Shown here: one piece after another, positions 42,266 to 50,160 of the stretch
Layout: every line of letters begins with the position of its first letter
How positions within the stretch are numbered: position 1 is the stretch's first letter
NCBI RefSeq assembly: GCF_004331455.1
Contig: NZ_SJJR01000021.1
Span: forward strand, 1 to 64,000
Length of the DNA stretch: 64,000 nt
From: Micromonospora zingiberis
Lineage (GTDB): Bacteria; Actinomycetota; Actinomycetes; Mycobacteriales; Micromonosporaceae
Reading direction: 5' to 3'
Made by a program: the position numbers and the translations under genes
Notes under the pieces: model-generated
Databases searched by the model: none
Seen by the model: the letters and a program-made list of their open reading frames with translations, nothing else
Told to the model about the DNA's origin: nothing

Positions 42266-43360
42266 TCAGCTGCGGACCGCTTCCATCGCCTCGGCCAGCC
42301 GCCGTACACCCTCGTCGATACGGTCCGCCGTCACCGCCGAGTAGGCCAGCCGGAGCGCGTGCCGCCCACCATCGACGACGAAGTCGCTACCCTTCACCAC
42401 CGCGACACCGCGCTCGGCCGCCGCCGGGGCGAGCCTGTCGACATCGACGTCCTCCGGCAGCTCGACCCAGAGGAAGTAGCCGCCGTCCGGCTCCACGAAA
42501 CGGGCCTCGGGAATGTGCCGGCGCAGCGACTCGGCCAGCACCCGCGCCCGTTCGCCGAGCGCCGCCCGGACCGTTTCGATCGACCGCTCGATGTCACCGG
42601 AGACGCAGAACTGGTGCACGATCGCCTCGGACACCATGCCCGGTGCGATGTAGAGGCTCGTGGCCTTCTTCGCGATGTCGGCGATCAGGTCCGCCGGGCC
42701 GATCAGGTAGCCCACCCGTACCCCCGGGCAGACCGTCTTGGTGAAGCTGGAGGCGTGCACCACGACGTCACGGGTGTCCATCGACAGCATCGACGGCAGC
42801 GGCTCGCCACGGAACCGGATGTCGGCGTACGGGTCGTCCTCGAAGATGATGAAGCCGTACTCCTTGGCCAACTCCAGCAGCTCACGGCGCTTGTCCAGGG
42901 AGAGCGTCACGCCCGCCGGGTTCTGGTAGTTCGGGATGACGTGCGCCAGCCGTGGACGCACCCCGGACTCCAGCAACTTGCGCAACTCGGCGGTGTCCAG
43001 GCCGTCCGGCTGGACGGTGACCCCGTGCAACTCGCTGCCCATCCGCTGAAGGTTGAGCAGGGTGCGGTCGTAGGTCGGCCGCTCCACCACCACGGCGTCA
43101 CCCGGACGCACCAGGTGGTCGAAGAGGAACGCGTCGGCCTGCAACGAACCGTTGGTGATCAACACCTGGTCGGCCTCGACCCCGTGCTTCTCGGCGATCC
43201 ACTTGCGCAGCGGAAGGTAGCCGACGGAGGTGCCGTACGCGGTCACCCCGGCGGGATCGGCGTCGAAGGCGCGGACGGCGGCGGCCTTGAGCCCTTCGAC
43301 ATCGACGATGTCCAGCGAAGGCGCGCCACGGGCGAAGGAGATCAGCTGCTCGGCGGTCAT
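42266..43360 (-). CDS. PLP-dependent aminotransferase (class I/II, 2-aminoadipate type)
   Basis: This 364-residue enzyme has fold-type I PLP motifs: SLQADAFLFDHLVRPGDAVVVERPTYDRTL, then PNYQNPAGVTLSLDKRRELLELA, EDDPYADIRF with the Asp that contacts PLP nitrogen, and SFTKTVCPGVRVGYL with the Schiff-base Lys and Arg. It resembles the aminotransferase half of MocR proteins and the LysN/2-aminoadipate group, but has no HTH. The substrate is unknown. It is divergent from nothing; the SnoaL-like gene lies upstream on the same strand with 131 bp between. Start MTAEQLISFARG at 43,360. Confidence 0.93.
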   Translation of the reverse strand: MTAEQLISFARGAPSLDIVDVEGLKAAAVRAFDADPAGVTAYGTSVGYLPLRKWIAEKHGVEADQVLITNGSLQADAFLFDHLVRPGDAVVVERPTYDRTLLNLQRMGSELHGVTVQPDGLDTAELRKLLESGVRPRLAHVIPNYQNPAGVTLSLDKRRELLELAKEYGFIIFEDDPYADIRFRGEPLPSMLSMDTRDVVVHASSFTKTVCPGVRVGYLIGPADLIADIAKKATSLYIAPGMVSEAIVHQFCVSGDIERSIETVRAALGERARVLAESLRRHIPEARFVEPDGGYFLWVELPEDVDVDRLAPAAAERGVAVVKGSDFVVDGGRHALRLAYSAVTADRIDEGVRRLAEAMEAVRS

Positions 43361-43490
43361 GGCTGTTCAGCGTACGTGCGCTGGTGGGGCGTACGCGGAC
43401 GGCACGGCGATGTCCGCATCCTGAGCCACCGGGTCGGGTGAGCAGAACCGCCCGGGGAGTCGGCAGGTGCCAGCCGGACGGCGGAGCAGG

Positions 43491-44015
43491 TCAGGCGGCG
43501 GCGGACGCGGCCCGCCCGGGCCAGGCCAGTTCCGGGCCGGCGAACACCGGCCCGCTGTCCGGCGCCGAGCCCACGGATGCCAGCTGCGCCTGCCGGGACA
43601 GCCCCGCCACGTGCAGCCCGAGCGAGGTGACCAGGTTTCCCCAGTCGAAGTAGGACCGCCAGGTGACGATCCGGGTCCGCCGCACCCGGACCATGTCCAC
43701 CACCTCCCAGGAGACGGTGCGTCCGGTCGGCGCGACGGTGCCGAACGGAGTGTGCAGCACCCCGTTGTGGGTGCCGGTGAGCCGCTGCTCGACCGCTGCC
43801 CCGCCGGCCGTGCGGACCGCACCGAGTGGATCGACCCGCAGGTCGGGAAAGGCACCCGTCCAGGTACGCAGCAGGGCCGGCAACTCGGTCGGGCGCACCG
43901 TCACACCGGGCATGGCATAGCTGCCGTCCGTCGCGTACAGCTCGGGCAGGCGGGCCACGTCCCGCCGCAGCAGCATCGCGTACTGCAACTCGATCAACCG
44001 GTCCGCGCCGCGCAT
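43491..44015 (-). CDS. SnoaL-like / ester-cyclase-fold protein
   Basis: This 174-residue protein has the NTF2-like pattern of SnoaL-type enzymes: ADRLIELQYAMLLRRDVARLPELYATDGSYAMPG, then RTWTGAFPDLRVDPLGAV, VEQRLTGTHNGVL and VDMVRVRRTRIVTWRSYFDWGNLVTSLGL. These small alpha/beta barrels act as cyclases, isomerases or binding proteins. The conserved Trp/Asp near the end is family-like, but no catalytic residue can be assigned. ATG at 44,015 is preferred; the frame is open further. No polyketide genes are near, so a role in antibiotic synthesis is not implied. Confidence 0.8.
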   Translation of the reverse strand: MRGADRLIELQYAMLLRRDVARLPELYATDGSYAMPGVTVRPTELPALLRTWTGAFPDLRVDPLGAVRTAGGAAVEQRLTGTHNGVLHTPFGTVAPTGRTVSWEVVDMVRVRRTRIVTWRSYFDWGNLVTSLGLHVAGLSRQAQLASVGSAPDSGPVFAGPELAWPGRAASAAA

Positions 44016-44194
44016 CCTGGCCTCCCCGCCGGCCCGGTCGGCCCACGCCGGCAGCGAATCCTTACCCTCCGGCCCGCCCCGCCACACCGACAACCGTCCG
44101 CGATGTGCCGTTTCGCCCGCCCGCCAGCCCGACGACCGGCCGGATCGGACCGGCAGCGCATCGGCAACTGGTGGGCGGCGGCTACTGTTTGCGG

Positions 44195-44644
44195 GTGCCC
44201 ACCGAGCCGCTGCGCTGCGCCGGAGCGCTGATCGTCGATCCCGAGGGACGCCTCTTCTTCCAGCGCCGCTCGCCGGACCGGCGCCTCTTCCCCAACTGCT
44301 GGGACATCGTCGGCGGCCACCTCGAACCGGGCGAGACCGTCGAGGCGGCCCTGCGCCGGGAGGTCACCGAGGAAACCGGCTGGCGGGTGACGGAGATCCT
44401 CGGCCAGGTCGGCGAATACCGTTACGTCGGCGACGACGGCCTGACCCGGATCGAGTCCGACTGGCTGGTCCGGGTCGACGGTGACCTGGCCGCGCCGGTG
44501 CTGGAGGCGGGCAAGCACACCGAGTACCGCTGGCTCGGCCCCGACGACATCGACCTGCTGGACGAGCACCGCCACGTCAACGACGGCCTGATCCGCCAGA
44601 TCGCGGAGCGGGCCTTCGCCGTGCTGCGGTCGACACCTTCGTGA
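44195..44644 (+). CDS. Nudix hydrolase
   Basis: This 149-residue enzyme carries a full Nudix box, GGHLEPGETVEAALRREVTEETGW (pattern Gx5Ex7REVxEExGW), preceded by PNCWDIVG. It hydrolyses a nucleoside diphosphate linked to another group; isopentenyl-diphosphate isomerase-type and 8-oxo-dGTP-type members share the box, so the substrate is open. GTG at 44,195 was chosen because the N-terminus (PTEPLRCAGALIVDPEGRLFFQRR) then fits the family. It is translationally coupled to the next gene by a GTGA overlap. It is the first gene of a two-gene unit. Confidence 0.92.
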   Translation: MPTEPLRCAGALIVDPEGRLFFQRRSPDRRLFPNCWDIVGGHLEPGETVEAALRREVTEETGWRVTEILGQVGEYRYVGDDGLTRIESDWLVRVDGDLAAPVLEAGKHTEYRWLGPDDIDLLDEHRHVNDGLIRQIAERAFAVLRSTPS

Positions 44645-45411
44645 GCGACAGCGTCGGGCTGGCTCCACACCGGTACGCCGCACTGATCGCGCCCGCCATC
44701 GACCGGGTCTGCGTCGCGGCGATGCAGGCCGGCCTGGACGGGGGCGGGGCCGAACTGAGTCAGCGGTACGGCGGCCAGGCAGCCACCGGCTTCCTGGTGG
44801 AGTTGCGTACCCGGCTGGCCGCACCGGGCGGCACGGTCGACGCACCGGGGTTCGCCGCCGTCACCCGGTACCGCGAGCCGACCGCCTGTCGTCGGGCCGT
44901 GGACCGGCACGTCGCGTACGGCATGATCCACCGACGGTCGGACGGCACGCTGGCCGCCACCGACCGTGGCGCGGCCTTCCTCGCCGAGCTGTACCAGGTG
45001 CACGCCGAGGTGACCGAGGAACTCTGGGCCGGGCACGAGGACCGGGTGCGCCGGCTCGCCGCAACGGCCGGCCGGCTGGTGGCCGCCGCGTCGACCGCTG
45101 CGGCCGGCGACGGGCCCGGCGGCGGCTCCGCCTTCACCGCGCTCGCTCCGCCGTACGAACCCGACGGCACTGCGCCCGGCGTGCTGCTGCTCAACCGGCT
45201 CAGCGCGCTGCGGCACCACCGGTCCGACGCGCACGCCGCCGCGTGGACCGCGGCCGGCCACACCGCCGAGAGCATCGCCGAGCTGGCCGACGGTGCCCAA
45301 TGGCGGGCCATCGAGCTGGAAACCGACCGGCGGGTGGCGGGCCCGTACGCCGCGCTGACCGCAGCACAGCGACTGGACCTGCTCGCCGACCTGGCCGCGC
45401 TGCCCGGCTGA
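44641..45411 (+). CDS. SCO6745-like helical protein of unknown function
   Basis: This 256-residue protein overlaps the Nudix stop (GTGA). It is Ala-rich and helical (IAPAIDRVCVAAMQAGLDGGG, YREPTACRRAVDRHVAYGMIHRR, LPGVLLLNRLSALRHHRSDAHAAAWTAAGHTAESI). The pattern, with an N-terminal winged-helix-like segment and a C-terminal DAHAAAW, recalls the SCO6745 family of actinobacteria, which is uncharacterised. The short HTH-like part and lack of membrane helices leave a regulatory or enzymatic role open. It lies 38 bp before the glycerol-1-phosphate cassette and may be co-transcribed with it. Confidence 0.75.
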   Translation: MSDSVGLAPHRYAALIAPAIDRVCVAAMQAGLDGGGAELSQRYGGQAATGFLVELRTRLAAPGGTVDAPGFAAVTRYREPTACRRAVDRHVAYGMIHRRSDGTLAATDRGAAFLAELYQVHAEVTEELWAGHEDRVRRLAATAGRLVAAASTAAAGDGPGGGSAFTALAPPYEPDGTAPGVLLLNRLSALRHHRSDAHAAAWTAAGHTAESIAELADGAQWRAIELETDRRVAGPYAALTAAQRLDLLADLAALPG

Positions 45412-45449
45412 CCCCACAGCGGCCCGACCGACGGCGCTATCCTCCTCCG

Positions 45450-46214
45450 GTGAACGCCGTGAAAACAGAAACTGATGCCGGCATGGTCGGAATGGTGCTG
45501 GCAGCTGGCGCGGGTCGCCGGCTACGCCCGTACACCGACACCCTGCCCAAGGCCCTGGTGCCGGTGGATGGCGAGATCACCATCCTCGACATCGCGCTGC
45601 GCAACCTGGCCGAGGTGGGGCTGACGGAGATCGTGGTGGTGGTCGGCTACGCCGCGGACGCCGTCCGGGAGCGCCAGGCCGAGCTGGAGCAGCGGTACGG
45701 CGTCACGATCACCCTCGTGCACAACGACAAGGCCGAGGAGTGGAACAACGCCTACTCGCTCTGGCTGGCCCGCGACTGGTTCGCCCGGGGCGTACTGCTG
45801 GTCAACGGCGACACCGTGCACCCGGTGAGCGTGGAGAAGACCCTGCTGGCCGAGCGTGGCCCGGGCATCCTGCTCGCGATCGACACGATCAAGAAACTGG
45901 CCGAGGAGGAGATGAAGACCACCTTCGACGCCGCCGGCCAGCTCACCCGGATCACCAAGCTGATGGAGCCGGCCGAGGCGTACGGCGAGTACATCGGAGC
46001 GACGTTGATCGAGCCGCAGGTGGCCGCGGCGCTCGCCGACGCGCTGGAGGCGACCTGGCAGCGCGACCCGAACCTCTACTACGAGGACGGGTACCAGGAG
46101 TTCGCCGACCGTGGCGGCGAGGTGCGGGCCGCCCCGATCGGTGACGTCGCCTGGGTCGAGGTCGACAACCACGACGACCTGGCGCGGGCTCGGGAGATCG
46201 CGTGCCACTGCTAG
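45450..46214 (+). CDS. Sugar-phosphate or alcohol-phosphate nucleotidyltransferase (LicC/CTP type)
   Basis: This 254-residue GT-A-fold nucleotidyltransferase starts VNAVKTETDAGMVGMVLAAGAGRRLRPYTDTLPKALVPVDG, the signature loop with the metal-binding and phosphate-binding residues. It continues LLVNGDTVHPVSVEKTLL with the NGD motif and VEVDNHDDLARAREI at the end, as in phosphocholine and inositol-phosphate cytidylyltransferases. It most likely makes a CDP-activated alcohol. The start is GTG at 45,450 or ATG at 45,483. The next gene begins 13 bp before its stop, so the two are coupled. Together with the dehydrogenase and the CDP-alcohol phosphotransferase it forms a three-gene cassette. Confidence 0.88.
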   Translation: MNAVKTETDAGMVGMVLAAGAGRRLRPYTDTLPKALVPVDGEITILDIALRNLAEVGLTEIVVVVGYAADAVRERQAELEQRYGVTITLVHNDKAEEWNNAYSLWLARDWFARGVLLVNGDTVHPVSVEKTLLAERGPGILLAIDTIKKLAEEEMKTTFDAAGQLTRITKLMEPAEAYGEYIGATLIEPQVAAALADALEATWQRDPNLYYEDGYQEFADRGGEVRAAPIGDVAWVEVDNHDDLARAREIACHC

Positions 46215-47269
46215 CCCGTACCGTCACCACCCCGCTGGCGATCGAGGTCCGCCGGGGTGCGGTGGCGGACCTCGGCGCGCTGCTGGCCGACCGGCGGATC
46301 TCCGGCGGCGGCGACGTCGCGGTGGTGGTCGGCCCCGGGCAGGGCGAGAAGATCGCCGAGCTGTGCCAGCCCTCGCTCGGCTCGGCCGACATCTTCACGG
46401 TCAGCGGCGGCAGCGTCGACTCGGCCAACGAGCTGGGCGACCAACTCCGCCGCCGGCACTACGACGCGGTGGTCGGCATCGGTGGCGGCAAAACCATCGA
46501 CACGGCCAAGTACGCCGCCACCCGCTACGGCATCCCGATGGTCACCGTGGCGACCAGCCTCGCCAACGACGGCATCGCCTCTCCGGTGGCGTCGCTGACC
46601 CACGAGGGCGGCAAGGGGTCGTACGGCGTACACATCCCGATCGCCGTCCTGGTCGATCTCGACTTCGTGGAGAACGGGCCGGACCGGCAGACCCAGGCCG
46701 GCATCGGCGACGCGGTGAGCAACCTGAGCGCCTGCGCCGACTGGGAACTGGCCCACGAGGTACGCGACGAGCCGATCGACGGACTCGCCGTGACGCTGGC
46801 CCGGACCGGGGCGGAGGCCCTGGTCAACCACCCCGGCAAGATCACCGATGACGCCTTCCTGACCACGCTGGCCGAGGCGCTGATCCTGGGCGGCATCTCG
46901 ATGTCGATCTGCGGCTCCAGCCGGCCGGCCAGCGGCGGCGACCACGAGATCTCGCACGCCATCGACCACCTCTACCCGGGCACCGGCTCACACGGCGAGC
47001 AGGTCGGCCTGGGCGCGCTGTTCTGCACGTTCCTCCGTGGCGACCTGGAGCGGTTCGGCCAGTTGGCCCGCTGCCTGCACCGGCACGGCCTCTCCACCCG
47101 GCCGGGCGATCTCGGCCTCACCGACGAGCAGTTCGTCGAGGCGGTGGCCTTCGCGCCGCGTACCCGACCGGACCGCTACACGATCCTCGAACACCTCGCG
47201 CTGTCCGCTGACGACGTCCGGACCCGGCTGGGAGACTACGTTGACGCCCTCCGTGAGCACCTTGGCTGA
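46202..47269 (+). CDS. sn-Glycerol-1-phosphate dehydrogenase-like enzyme (EgsA/AraM family)
   Basis: This 355-residue enzyme reduces dihydroxyacetone phosphate to sn-glycerol-1-phosphate in its known relatives. The NAD-binding loop is VVGIGGGKTIDTAKYAA, then the family marker TVATSLANDGIASPVASL, and the metal-binding His residues in GGDHEISHAIDHLYPGTGSHGEQVGLGALF. Archaea use this enzyme for membrane lipids and a few bacteria (AraM) for a heptaprenylglyceryl lipid. In the class of iron-dependent alcohol dehydrogenases this is the Fe-ADH_2 branch. It lies between a CTP transferase and a CDP-alcohol phosphotransferase gene with overlapping ends, so a glycerol-1-phosphate-derived phosphodiester is the likely product. 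Confidence 0.9.
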   Translation: MPLLARTVTTPLAIEVRRGAVADLGALLADRRISGGGDVAVVVGPGQGEKIAELCQPSLGSADIFTVSGGSVDSANELGDQLRRRHYDAVVGIGGGKTIDTAKYAATRYGIPMVTVATSLANDGIASPVASLTHEGGKGSYGVHIPIAVLVDLDFVENGPDRQTQAGIGDAVSNLSACADWELAHEVRDEPIDGLAVTLARTGAEALVNHPGKITDDAFLTTLAEALILGGISMSICGSSRPASGGDHEISHAIDHLYPGTGSHGEQVGLGALFCTFLRGDLERFGQLARCLHRHGLSTRPGDLGLTDEQFVEAVAFAPRTRPDRYTILEHLALSADDVRTRLGDYVDALREHLG

Positions 47270-47966
47270 GCCATCCCACCCCACGGTCGCCGACTTCCAC
47301 CGGGTGAACCGGGGCGGTGGCCTGTTCAGTGAGTCGATCAGCCAGTGGATCGGCGCGGTCTTCGCGCTGGTCGCCCAGCGGCTCGGGCTCCGGCCGACCG
47401 CGTTGACCATCACCAACCTGGTGCTGGGGCTGGCCACCTCGGTGACCGTGGTCGCCCTCGCCGGCCCGGTCGCGGCGGGCGAGGTGCCGGCCTGGGTGGT
47501 CGGGCTGCTCGCCCTGGTCGGCTGGCAGATCGCGTACGCCCTGGACTGCGCCGACGGCCAACTGGCCCGGGTGACCGGGCAGGGCAGCGCGGCCGGCGCC
47601 CGGGTCGACGTGCTCTGTGACGTGGCCGCCCAGATCGCCCTGGTGGCCGCCCTGTCCGCCACCGCCGTCGCGCAGCGCCCCTCGACGCCGACCTGGCTGG
47701 TGGCCGCCTTCGCGGGCACCTGGATGGTCAACCTGGTCACCTCGGTGATGCAGTCCGGCCCGAACGCGGCCAGCATGGTCACCTCCACGTCCCTGCCGGT
47801 ACGCCTGGTGAAGCTGGTCCGCGACTACGGCGCAGTGATCTTCGTGGCCGCCCTGATCCTGGCGGTAGCCCCGGCGCTGGCTTTCTGGGCGATCATCGCG
47901 TTCACGATCGTGAACGGCGGCTTCCTCCTCGCCAGCATCGCCTTCTCCGCCCGCGCCAGCTTGTAA
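47253..47966 (+). CDS. CDP-alcohol phosphotransferase family membrane enzyme
   Basis: This roughly 237-residue membrane protein contains the full CDP-alcohol phosphotransferase motif DCADGQLAR-x8-GARVDVLCD (D-x2-DG-x2-AR-x8-G-x3-D-x3-D) after the second helix. About six membrane helices follow. It joins a CDP-activated alcohol to another alcohol phosphate through a phosphodiester. Two starts are possible: GTG at 47,253, inside the end of the dehydrogenase gene, or TTG at 47,241, which has GGAGA 5 nt upstream and encodes four more residues. The TAA stop belongs to a dispersed 56-bp repeat. Substrates are inferred from the neighbours. Confidence 0.92.
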   Translation: MSTLAEPSHPTVADFHRVNRGGGLFSESISQWIGAVFALVAQRLGLRPTALTITNLVLGLATSVTVVALAGPVAAGEVPAWVVGLLALVGWQIAYALDCADGQLARVTGQGSAAGARVDVLCDVAAQIALVAALSATAVAQRPSTPTWLVAAFAGTWMVNLVTSVMQSGPNAASMVTSTSLPVRLVKLVRDYGAVIFVAALILAVAPALAFWAIIAFTIVNGGFLLASIAFSARASL

Positions 47967-48018
47967 GGAAGGGCACCTTATTAACGCCTCGTGCATAGGA
48001 AGGGCCCCCTATTAACAC
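47963..48018 (+). repeat. 56-bp dispersed double-hairpin repeat, copy 1
   Basis: The block begins with the stop codon TAA of the CDP-alcohol phosphotransferase gene and reads GGAAGGGCACCTTATTAAC, then GCCTC..., then a second half GGAAGGGCCCCCTATTAAC. Each half contains a small stem (AAGG/CCTT or AGGG/CCCT) followed by ATTAAC. It matches 59,361-59,416 at 53 of 56 bases. Confidence 0.9.
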
Positions 48019-48091
48019 GCGGCAAGCAGCAGCACCCCACCCCACCCGCCCCCACCTGGACATTCCCTGCCTCAACACATCTGCCTATACC

Positions 48092-48139
48092 AATCTTGGT
48101 ACGAATAGGCCCTCAGAGGGGCATTTTCGTACCAAGATT
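48092..48139. repeat. Dispersed hairpin repeat, copy 2 (ATCTTGGTACGA arms)
   Basis: AATCTTGGTACGAA (48,092-48,105) pairs with TTCGTACCAAGATT (48,126-48,139); inside is a short stem GCCCT/AGGGGC. The arms and inner hairpin match the copy at 24,633-24,684. It lies in a 390-bp gap between convergent genes that otherwise has no gene. Confidence 0.85.
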
Positions 48140-48253
48140 CGCAGGGACATCGCGGCCGGCTCGGAAGCGATGTTCCCGTCCGACGTCGATCGCCTGATCA
48201 CCATCACCAACTCCGTTCGAAATGAGTGCGGTGACTTAGCGAGGTGATCGACT

Positions 48254-48312
48254 GCGTTCCGCCGGAATGGCGGTATCCGGGCGGGCGGGACACCCGCATT
48301 CCGGCGGAACGC
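48254..48312. terminator. 16-bp perfect inverted repeat near the glycosyltransferase stop
   Basis: GCGTTCCGCCGGAATG (48,254-48,269) pairs with CATTCCGGCGGAACGC (48,297-48,312). It lies 46 bp beyond the stop of the GT4 gene on the minus strand and shares the GTTCCGCCGGAA core with the palindrome at 38,069. Confidence 0.7.
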
Positions 48313-48357
48313 GTCGAGGCCGCAGGCTCGTGCACCTCCGGCCGGCGTCGGAGTTGA

Positions 48358-50136
48358 TCAGGAACGGGACAGGTCCGCGTAGACGGCGAGGAGTTGCTTG
48401 GTGACCACGTCGGGGTGGAAGACTCGCTCGTAGCGGGACCGGGCGGAGGCGGAGAGTGCGGCGGCACCGGCTGCGGCCAGCGGCAGCGCGGCGGCGAGCG
48501 CCGCCGGGTCGGGCGGCACCACCCAACCGGCCTCACCAGCCTGGATCCCGGCCGGCAGAGCACCCGCTTCGGACGCCCCGCCCAGCCCGGCCAACCCACC
48601 CGCACCACCCAGCCCGTCCCGACCAGCCAGGCCACCCGCACCACCCAGCCCGTCCCGACCAGCCAGGCCACCAGGACCACCCAGCCCGTCCCGACCGGCG
48701 AGGCCATCGGCACCGCTCAGCCCGTCTCGACCGGCCAACCCACCGGCACCGCCCAGCCCATCTCGACCGGCGAGGCCATCGGCACCGCTCAGCCCGTCTC
48801 GACCGGCCAACCCACCGGCACCGCCCAGCCCATCTCGACCGGCGAGGCCATCGGCACCGCTCAGCCCGTCTCGACCGGCCAACCCACCCGGACTACCCAG
48901 GCCGCCAGGACCGGACACGTCGCTGGGAGCAGACACGCCGCTGGGAGCAGACACGTCGCTGGGAGCGGGCACGCCGCTGGGAGCAGACACGTCGCTGGGA
49001 GCAGACACGTCGCTGGGAGCAGACACGCCGCTGGGAGCAGACACGCCGCTGGGAGCGGGCACGTCGCTGGGAGCGGCTGGGCCGCCGGGGCTGGGTGGGG
49101 CGGGGGCTGAGGCGATCACGGCCGGGCCGGTGCCGGCGGGTTCGCGGGGGGTGTCCGCGCCGACCAGGTACGGGATGCCGCCCAGCGCCGTGCCGAGGAC
49201 CGGACGGCCACTGGCCAACGCCTCGATGATCACGGTCGGGAGCACGTCGTGCCAGGTGGAGGTCGCCAGCACCACGGCGCTGGCGGCCAGCGCCTCCCGT
49301 ACGCCGGCCCGGTCCAGTGGGCCGAGGAAGGTCACGTCGGCGCGCTCGGCCGCCGCCGCCTCGACCAGCGGACGCAACTCGCCGTCACCGGCCACCCGCA
49401 GCGGCCCGAGCGCCCCGTCGGGGTGCCGGCGCCACGCCTCCAGCAGCAGGCCGAGCCCCTTCTCGGGGGAGAGTCGGCCGAGGAAGAGGAAACCCCGGCC
49501 GAGCGGCGTCGGGGTGCCCGGGTCGGGGATCCCGTTCGGTTTCACGACGATTCGAGAATCCGGGATGCCGTAGTCACGCAGATGGTCGGCGACGGCGCTG
49601 GTCAGGGCGATGAACCGGTCCACCGACTTCCAGGTGCCCCGGTGTACGGCCAGGGTGGTGGCCATCAGCGCGCTCTGGGCCCGCGAGCCCCGGTAGCAGC
49701 GGTGCACCACCGCCGGCACGCCCAGCGCCCGCCCTCGGCAGTCCTGGCAGATCACGCCGTCCCGGAAGTAGAGCCCGGAGGAGCAGACCTGGCGGTAGTT
49801 GTGCACCGTCTGCACCACGGGCACGCCGTGCCGGTGCGCGGTACGCACCACCCAGGGCGAGAGCAGCGGGTACGGGTTGTGCAGGTGCAACACGTCCGGC
49901 CGGTGCTCGGTGAGCAGCCGGGCCAACTCCTGCTGGGCCCGGGGCGCGTAGATCGGGGAGATCGGCAACAGCGCCTTCGCCGTCTTCGGCATCGACGGGA
50001 TCTCGTCGGAGCTGCGCAGGAAGGGCAGCACCTCCACACCAGCGGCGGTGAGCTGGGCGATCTCCGCGTCGACGATGGTGTTCTCACCGGAGGGCTGAGC
50101 TTCCCGGTACCGGTTGTGCGCCACGACGATTCTCAC
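48358..50136 (-). CDS. GT4-family glycosyltransferase with an internal collagen-like repeat insert
   Basis: This 592-residue retaining glycosyltransferase has the GT-B fold. The N-lobe starts MRIVVAHNRYREAQPSGENTIVDAE and has PDVLHLHNPYPLLSPWVV and TVHNYRQVCSSGLYFRDG with a Cys pair. The sugar-nucleotide lobe has FLFLGRLSPEKGLGLLLEAW, VLATSTWHDVLPTVIIEALASGRPVLGTALGGIPYLVG (the E-x7-E-like region). The fold then breaks: residues 355-408 are nine APSDVS-type six-residue units and 418-513 are eight GLAGRDGLGGAG twelve-residue units, all Gly-X-Y triplets. After this the lobe resumes AGEAGWVVPPDPAALAAAL to the end. Insert length is about 180 residues. It is divergent from an Fpg/Nei gene (starts 24 bp apart) and convergent with the glycerol-1-phosphate cassette. 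Confidence 0.9.
   Translation of the reverse strand: MRIVVAHNRYREAQPSGENTIVDAEIAQLTAAGVEVLPFLRSSDEIPSMPKTAKALLPISPIYAPRAQQELARLLTEHRPDVLHLHNPYPLLSPWVVRTAHRHGVPVVQTVHNYRQVCSSGLYFRDGVICQDCRGRALGVPAVVHRCYRGSRAQSALMATTLAVHRGTWKSVDRFIALTSAVADHLRDYGIPDSRIVVKPNGIPDPGTPTPLGRGFLFLGRLSPEKGLGLLLEAWRRHPDGALGPLRVAGDGELRPLVEAAAAERADVTFLGPLDRAGVREALAASAVVLATSTWHDVLPTVIIEALASGRPVLGTALGGIPYLVGADTPREPAGTGPAVIASAPAPPSPGGPAAPSDVPAPSGVSAPSGVSAPSDVSAPSDVSAPSGVPAPSDVSAPSGVSAPSDVSGPGGLGSPGGLAGRDGLSGADGLAGRDGLGGAGGLAGRDGLSGADGLAGRDGLGGAGGLAGRDGLSGADGLAGRDGLGGPGGLAGRDGLGGAGGLAGRDGLGGAGGLAGLGGASEAGALPAGIQAGEAGWVVPPDPAALAAALPLAAAGAAALSASARSRYERVFHPDVVTKQLLAVYADLSRS
48598..48885 (-). repeat. Eight 36-bp in-frame repeats coding collagen-like Gly-X-Y triplets
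   Basis: Eight units of 36 bp code for GLAGRDGLSGAD or GLAGRDGLGGAG and its variants; the two types alternate in a 72-bp supra-unit that is repeated almost exactly three times. Every third residue is Gly through 32 triplets. The array sits inside the sugar-nucleotide lobe of the GT4 gene. Confidence 0.92.
48913..49074 (-). repeat. Nine 18-bp in-frame repeats (APS[D/G]V[S/P])
   Basis: Nine consecutive 18-bp units encode APSDVS, APSGVS, APSDVP and the like (residues 355-408 of the glycosyltransferase). Units are nearly identical at DNA level (gctgggagcagacacgtc on the plus strand). The multiple-of-three length keeps the frame, so length can vary freely. Confidence 0.92.
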
Positions 50137-50160
50137 GGCAAAGAAGGCTACCGTTGGATG

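Noticed and set aside
43491..44015. Part of a polyketide cluster (SnoaL-like)
   Set aside because: No polyketide synthase or tailoring genes are in the window; the NTF2-like fold alone does not imply one.
48598..49074. Regular repeats that could suggest a CRISPR array
   Set aside because: Units follow one another without unique spacers and encode in-frame protein repeats within a glycosyltransferase; no cas genes are near.
49249..50157. Upstream extension of the Fpg/Nei frame by 303 codons
   Set aside because: The extension runs antisense to the glycosyltransferase gene and would bury the catalytic N-terminal Pro.
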